A stretch of 64,000 nucleotides of DNA, from the NCBI GenBank assembly GCA_964467985.1, contig CAYXTP010000001.1, positions 1 to 64,000 of the forward strand, read 5' to 3'. Shown here piece by piece: positions 60,741-64,000 of the stretch. The stretch's first letter is position 1. Each line of letters starts with the position of its first letter. Below the pieces are notes generated by a model. That model ran no database searches. It had not been told where the DNA came from and saw nothing but the letters and a program-made list of their open reading frames with translations. Source of the DNA: GCA-2720975 sp964467985. Its GTDB lineage: Bacteria > Planctomycetota > UBA1135 > GCA-002686595. The translations under genes and the position numbers were made by a program.

Positions 60741-61190
60741 TCAGCTGGGGTACTCCCCGCCGATGTAGCCCTCCAGTTCGTGGATGGCTTTCTTCTGGGT
60801 GGTGATGATCCAATTGACGAGGTCGCCCAATGACACCAGGGCCACGATCTTGCCGTCCTCGATCACCGGAAGGTGGCGGCAGCGGCGATTCGTCATGTGC
60901 TGCATGCACTCGGAGACGGTGCTTTCACGGGTCACCGTGATGACGTCCACGGTCATGATCTCGTTCACCTTCATCTCGCGCGAAGAGCGTCCTGCCAGTA
61001 CCACCCGGCGAGCGTAGTCGCGCTCCGAGAACATGCCTTCCAGGCGCTCATCATCCACGACCATCAGCGCACCGACCCGCTTATCAGCCATCATCGACAG
61101 AGCATCAATGATCAGGCGATCGGAGGAGATCGAATGCACCTCACTCCCTTTCTTGGCGATGATGGCGTCAATCGAGCCGTCGAGGTTCAT
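60741..61190 (-). CDS. CBS-domain-pair protein
   Basis: A 149-residue stand-alone Bateman module with two CBS domains. The first covers about 10-70 (SSDRLIIDALSMMADKRVGA, LMVVDDERLEGMFSERDYAR) and the second about 75-135 (VNEIMTVDVITVTRESTVSE, MTNRRCRHLPVIEDGKIVAL, VSLGDLVNWI). Such proteins bind adenosine nucleotides and usually regulate a partner. No partner domain is fused. It lies 186 nt downstream of the large secreted-protein gene on the same strand but after an intrinsic terminator, so it is probably independent. The ligand is unknown. Confidence 0.93.
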   Translation of the reverse strand: MNLDGSIDAIIAKKGSEVHSISSDRLIIDALSMMADKRVGALMVVDDERLEGMFSERDYARRVVLAGRSSREMKVNEIMTVDVITVTRESTVSECMQHMTNRRCRHLPVIEDGKIVALVSLGDLVNWIITTQKKAIHELEGYIGGEYPS

Positions 61191-61252
61191 AGGCCGTGTC
61201 CACGGTGGATTGGAAGTAAGAATTGGGGCAGAGGAGCCCGTGCGCCGGGGCC

Positions 61253-61270
61253 AAAAACCCCGTCACGGGG
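61253..61270 (-). terminator. Intrinsic terminator downstream of the repeat-protein gene
   Basis: On the minus strand CCCCG-TGA-CGGGG is followed by five T residues. It lies 107 nt past the stop at 61377 and 63 nt before the CBS gene start. Confidence 0.65.
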
Positions 61271-61376
61271 CTGCACCCATCGATTTTGGCAGGCGGGGCC
61301 ATGCAATGCAAGTTTTTGGCCCTCGCCGGGCGTGGGGCACCCCCTTCACACACCCAGACAGCGGGTTGCCGAGCCC

Positions 61377-63608
61377 CTAGAAGTGCACGCGCACCCGTCC
61401 GTGGGGGGCGCTCGAAACAGTCTGGGTGCGCATGGGTTCACCTTGGATTGCCCATTCCACGAGCAGTTCGCCTGGGGGAACCGGAACCTCTATCAGGGCC
61501 CCACAGCCCAGGGTGCCATTCGCGACGATGACTTTGTTCCTCAGGACCCGGTAGTCGGCACCGTGCGCCTCCCCCAAGTGCTCGAGCAGCAACCAACCCA
61601 CGGGGTAGAGGACGGCGTGGGCTTGTGCGGGACTGCCCATCTCCGCCGTGTCCATGCGGTCGAGCACGGCAACCCGGCCATCCGCGGAGTAGAGGGCCGC
61701 CCCGTACGTCCCGGGTTCCAGTTCGCTGAGTTCCATGGCATTGCCCCGCAAGACCGCACGCTCAAGTTGAGATCCTGCGCCGTCCGCCTCCTCGACTAGC
61801 AGCAGAGAGGAACGCAGGTCGCGCACCAGCGTGGACCGCTCACCGAGGTGTGTGAGCAGACCGCGGGTGATACGAGCTTCACGCTTCTCCCCGGGTGCCA
61901 CGGCGCCGACCTGGACCCACGATCCGCGCCTAACGGTGAATTCGATGGGCTGCCCGCCGGCCCGTACGGTGCGCGGCAGACTGCCTTGGTGTTCACCTGC
62001 TTGGCCGGCAGCGACCCAAACGTCATAGAGACCCGGCACCAGGGGGCCCACTCGGAAACGACCCTGTTCGTCAACCGGGCGCTGCTGCACTTGGGCGTCG
62101 AGCACGGGCCGGAAGTGGAGCGTGGACCCGTGCAGAGGCTTGCCCGCCGAGTCCCGCACAACACCTTCCAAGAAAACGCCCATGCGAGTCGTCAGGTCCA
62201 GCCGCACCTGCTGAGAGCCTTCGGGGAAGTGCAGCCACTTTGCCAGCGGCAGCGGGGGCGGGGCGCCGGACGCGGTGCTCGATACGGGTGCTGGCCCAAC
62301 CCACCAATCACCGGAACCCGGATCGACAAATTGGAAGCGGCCTTCGGCATCCGTCTTCGCACGTCTGGGGTTGTGTGCGCCTGCCATGGAGTGGGTCAAC
62401 AATTTCGGATTTCGACTTGTCGCGGGAACCAACCAGATTTCCTTGTGGCTTGCGGGCTCACCCGACTCATCTCGCAAGGTCCCCGTGATCATGGGAATTC
62501 CGCCCGTCCCCAGGCCGAATACGCGGTGCTCCCCCTGGGCCAGCGTGATAGGCGCGGAAGACGCGTAGATGCGTGTCGTGGCTCTCCACAACTCCACATT
62601 CAGGGGAGTGTTGGGCGGCAGGGTTAGAATCTGCGCCACGCCGCCTGCGCTGACGGGTGCCGACCAGCCCAAGGCCCCGGCCAGCAGAGGTGAGGATCCA
62701 TTCCTTGCGTTCACTTGACCGGCGCTAGTCACCCTCAGGCGTAGGTCGGGGAACGGCCCTGGGTCGTCCACCTTGAGTTCGTAAGCCGCGCTGCGGTAGA
62801 GGCGGATCGGGTGGGCCGACTGCGAGAGCCCCTGTTGACCCGCCAAGTCAAAGAACATGGGGCCGTAGCCAATTGCGTGAACTGCCGCGAAGGACGAATC
62901 CGTGCGGGCCCACTGCAACTCGAAGCGTCCAGCACCGTCGCTCACGGCGTCAGCCCGGCCGGAGTGATCCAAGAGGTCGGCGGAACTGTGCGTCTTGGAC
63001 CACGGTCTGAGTCGCACCTCGGCCCCGGCGATCGGTTTGTCATCGGTGGCGTCCAAGAAGTAGCCCTCGAAGACGGCCTCCCGAAGCTGTCCGAGTTGAA
63101 CGGTTATGGCACGGCGTTCCCCAGGGCTGAAGGCGGGCACATCGATTGTGGGAGCTTCCTGACCCGCGGAATCTCTTCGGACCTTCAGGCGCAATGCTTG
63201 GCCCAGGGGCAGACCGAAGGTTGCGCGCCCGTCGGCGTCTGTCGTTTGTGACCAGCGACCCGCTCGCACTTCGGTCCCACTCGATCCCATGGGGTCGTAG
63301 ACCACCAACCGAGTATCGCCCAGGGGCAGTTGTTCTTCGCCGGTGATCAACGTCACGAGCAGTTGACCTTCCTCTGGACTCGGAGCAGGCGCGGCGAAGG
63401 GGGCGGGCTCTTCCTCTTCTCGGGCGGGGATTTCGGGGCCGCTGGGTAGGAGTTGCGGGCGCACCAATCCTCGTGGTTTTTCTTGGGATCCAGGCCGGAT
63501 GGGCGGCGCCCCATACTCAGGTAGGGGGTCCCCCCCGCCCGTGCTCGAGAGGCCCCAGAGGATCAGGGCGACAAGCGTGGCTAGCAGCGGGAGGACTTGG
63601 ACTTTCAT
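61377..63608 (-). CDS. Large secreted protein with carboxypeptidase-regulatory-like repeats
   Basis: A 743-residue exported or anchored protein. ATG 63608 begins MKVQVLPLLATLVALILWGL, a signal or anchor helix; an in-frame ATG at 63626 is less likely. A Pro/Glu-rich linker (residues about 30-75) is followed by at least four beta-sandwich modules of the carboxypeptidase-regulatory/Cna-B type. They are recognisable by phrases such as DGRATFGLPLGQALRLKVRR, VFEGYFLDATDDKPIAGAEV, ITGTLRDESGEPASHKEIWL and LEGVVRDSAGKPLHGSTLHF with EQGRFRVGPLVPGLYDVWVA. This is the pattern of transthyretin-like domains repeated along a surface protein. No enzymatic domain is seen. Planctomycete genomes carry many such proteins; function unknown. 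Confidence 0.8.
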   Translation of the reverse strand: MKVQVLPLLATLVALILWGLSSTGGGDPLPEYGAPPIRPGSQEKPRGLVRPQLLPSGPEIPAREEEEPAPFAAPAPSPEEGQLLVTLITGEEQLPLGDTRLVVYDPMGSSGTEVRAGRWSQTTDADGRATFGLPLGQALRLKVRRDSAGQEAPTIDVPAFSPGERRAITVQLGQLREAVFEGYFLDATDDKPIAGAEVRLRPWSKTHSSADLLDHSGRADAVSDGAGRFELQWARTDSSFAAVHAIGYGPMFFDLAGQQGLSQSAHPIRLYRSAAYELKVDDPGPFPDLRLRVTSAGQVNARNGSSPLLAGALGWSAPVSAGGVAQILTLPPNTPLNVELWRATTRIYASSAPITLAQGEHRVFGLGTGGIPMITGTLRDESGEPASHKEIWLVPATSRNPKLLTHSMAGAHNPRRAKTDAEGRFQFVDPGSGDWWVGPAPVSSTASGAPPPLPLAKWLHFPEGSQQVRLDLTTRMGVFLEGVVRDSAGKPLHGSTLHFRPVLDAQVQQRPVDEQGRFRVGPLVPGLYDVWVAAGQAGEHQGSLPRTVRAGGQPIEFTVRRGSWVQVGAVAPGEKREARITRGLLTHLGERSTLVRDLRSSLLLVEEADGAGSQLERAVLRGNAMELSELEPGTYGAALYSADGRVAVLDRMDTAEMGSPAQAHAVLYPVGWLLLEHLGEAHGADYRVLRNKVIVANGTLGCGALIEVPVPPGELLVEWAIQGEPMRTQTVSSAPHGRVRVHF

Positions 63609-63800
63609 GGCGGAGTCTGGGGCCACTTTCTAGACCCCGAGCTCCCATCTCAAGTACTACTTGAAACCCCGGGACCACAGGTCGGCGCCGGAGCAGGCTT
63701 GAGGCCCCGCCTCCGCGTCCGGGGCTCCTCACAACCCAGTACGCGCGGGCATCTGTCGCACAAGGCGCTACCCTAGGCGGAGCCTCTTCCCTCCCCGCAC

Positions 63801-64000
63801 ATGCGAACTCAACCCCTCATCATTGCCCTGCTGCTCACCTTTTGCGTGAGCTGTGTCACTTCTGGTGGATCGGCCAAGGACCGGCTGAGTTCTTCCGAAC
63901 TTCTCCTTCGGGGCGACGCGGCTTTTGACGCTCGCAACTACTCGCAGGCGTTGGAAACCTACCGGCTCGCAGCTGCGGCAGCTCAAGCCGAATCCAACTC
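63801..64000 (+). CDS. Putative lipoprotein with TPR-like start (cut by window edge)
   Basis: 66 codons are visible. MRTQPLIIALLLTFCVSCVTSGGS is a signal peptide with a lipobox-like VSC. SSSELLLRGDAAFDARNYSQ is followed by ALETYRLAAAAAQAES, a first tetratricopeptide-like helix pair. The gene is divergent from the large secreted-protein gene (192 nt gap). The rest lies beyond the window, so the family remains open. Confidence 0.7.
   Translation, partial: MRTQPLIIALLLTFCVSCVTSGGSAKDRLSSSELLLRGDAAFDARNYSQALETYRLAAAAAQAESN

Noticed and set aside
60141..60833. 230-codon frame across the intergenic RNA region
   Set aside because: Arg/Pro/Gly-rich, overlaps the ncRNA candidate and the CBS gene on the opposite strand; no start signal or motif.

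Overview
The window reads as a GC-rich chromosome segment of a Planctomycetota (PVC-group) bacterium. The evidence is a DUF1501 / PSCyt1-PSCyt2-PSD1 gene pair, a PVC-type dehydrogenase-like propeller protein ending in a c-type heme domain, a formylglycine sulfatase, a Tat-exported sugar phosphate isomerase-like protein, and a sodium:solute symporter beside the sulfatase. There is no phage, insertion sequence, CRISPR array, rRNA or recognisable tRNA. Coding density is high, and many neighbouring genes overlap by 4 bases (ATGA/GTGA).

Layout. 1-15 kb: glnS (cut by the window edge), nagA, a cardiolipin synthase, a prolyl-aminopeptidase-like hydrolase, the DUF1501/PSD1 pair, a PGPGW + YihY/BrkB membrane pair, a D-threonine-aldolase-like PLP enzyme and an MFS transporter. 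15-23 kb: a Cus-type heavy-metal efflux operon (TolC, adaptor, RND pump) headed by a small secreted protein with six consecutive cysteines. 23-27 kb: a translationally coupled SPI-lutA-lutB-lutC lactate-utilisation-type operon. 27-35 kb: a DUF993 protein, an Nramp-like transporter lacking the canonical metal motif, an outer-membrane beta-barrel protein, an Old-Yellow-Enzyme oxidoreductase, an acyltransferase, an AraC regulator flanked by two copies of a 21-bp repeat, and an orphan mraZ. 35-43 kb: symporter, sulfatase and the large PVC heme protein. 42.8-43.9 kb: two tandem small two-helix membrane proteins with strong ribosome binding sites, separated by a long hairpin and preceded by a long leader. 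44-46 kb: a GT-C-type membrane protein and a broken methyltransferase gene.

46.6-58.4 kb holds a near-complete heme pathway. The minus-strand run hemA - hemCD (fusion) - hemB - hemL - histidine kinase - response regulator - hemE - hemN - hemY is transcribed away from a divergent hemH. Together they take glutamyl-tRNA to protoheme by the protoporphyrin branch with an oxygen-independent HemN. A two-component system sits inside the operon. This makes sense beside genes for several c-type heme proteins, but a regulatory link is inference.

58.5-64 kb: an M28 peptidase, an unassigned structured intergenic RNA candidate with its own promoter and intrinsic terminator (60217-60492, minus), a CBS-pair protein, a large secreted protein with carboxypeptidase-regulatory-like repeats and the start of a lipoprotein. 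The most interesting unexplained items are the ncRNA candidate, the tandem small membrane proteins, the Cys6 protein, the kinase/regulator inside the heme operon and the repeat pair around araC.
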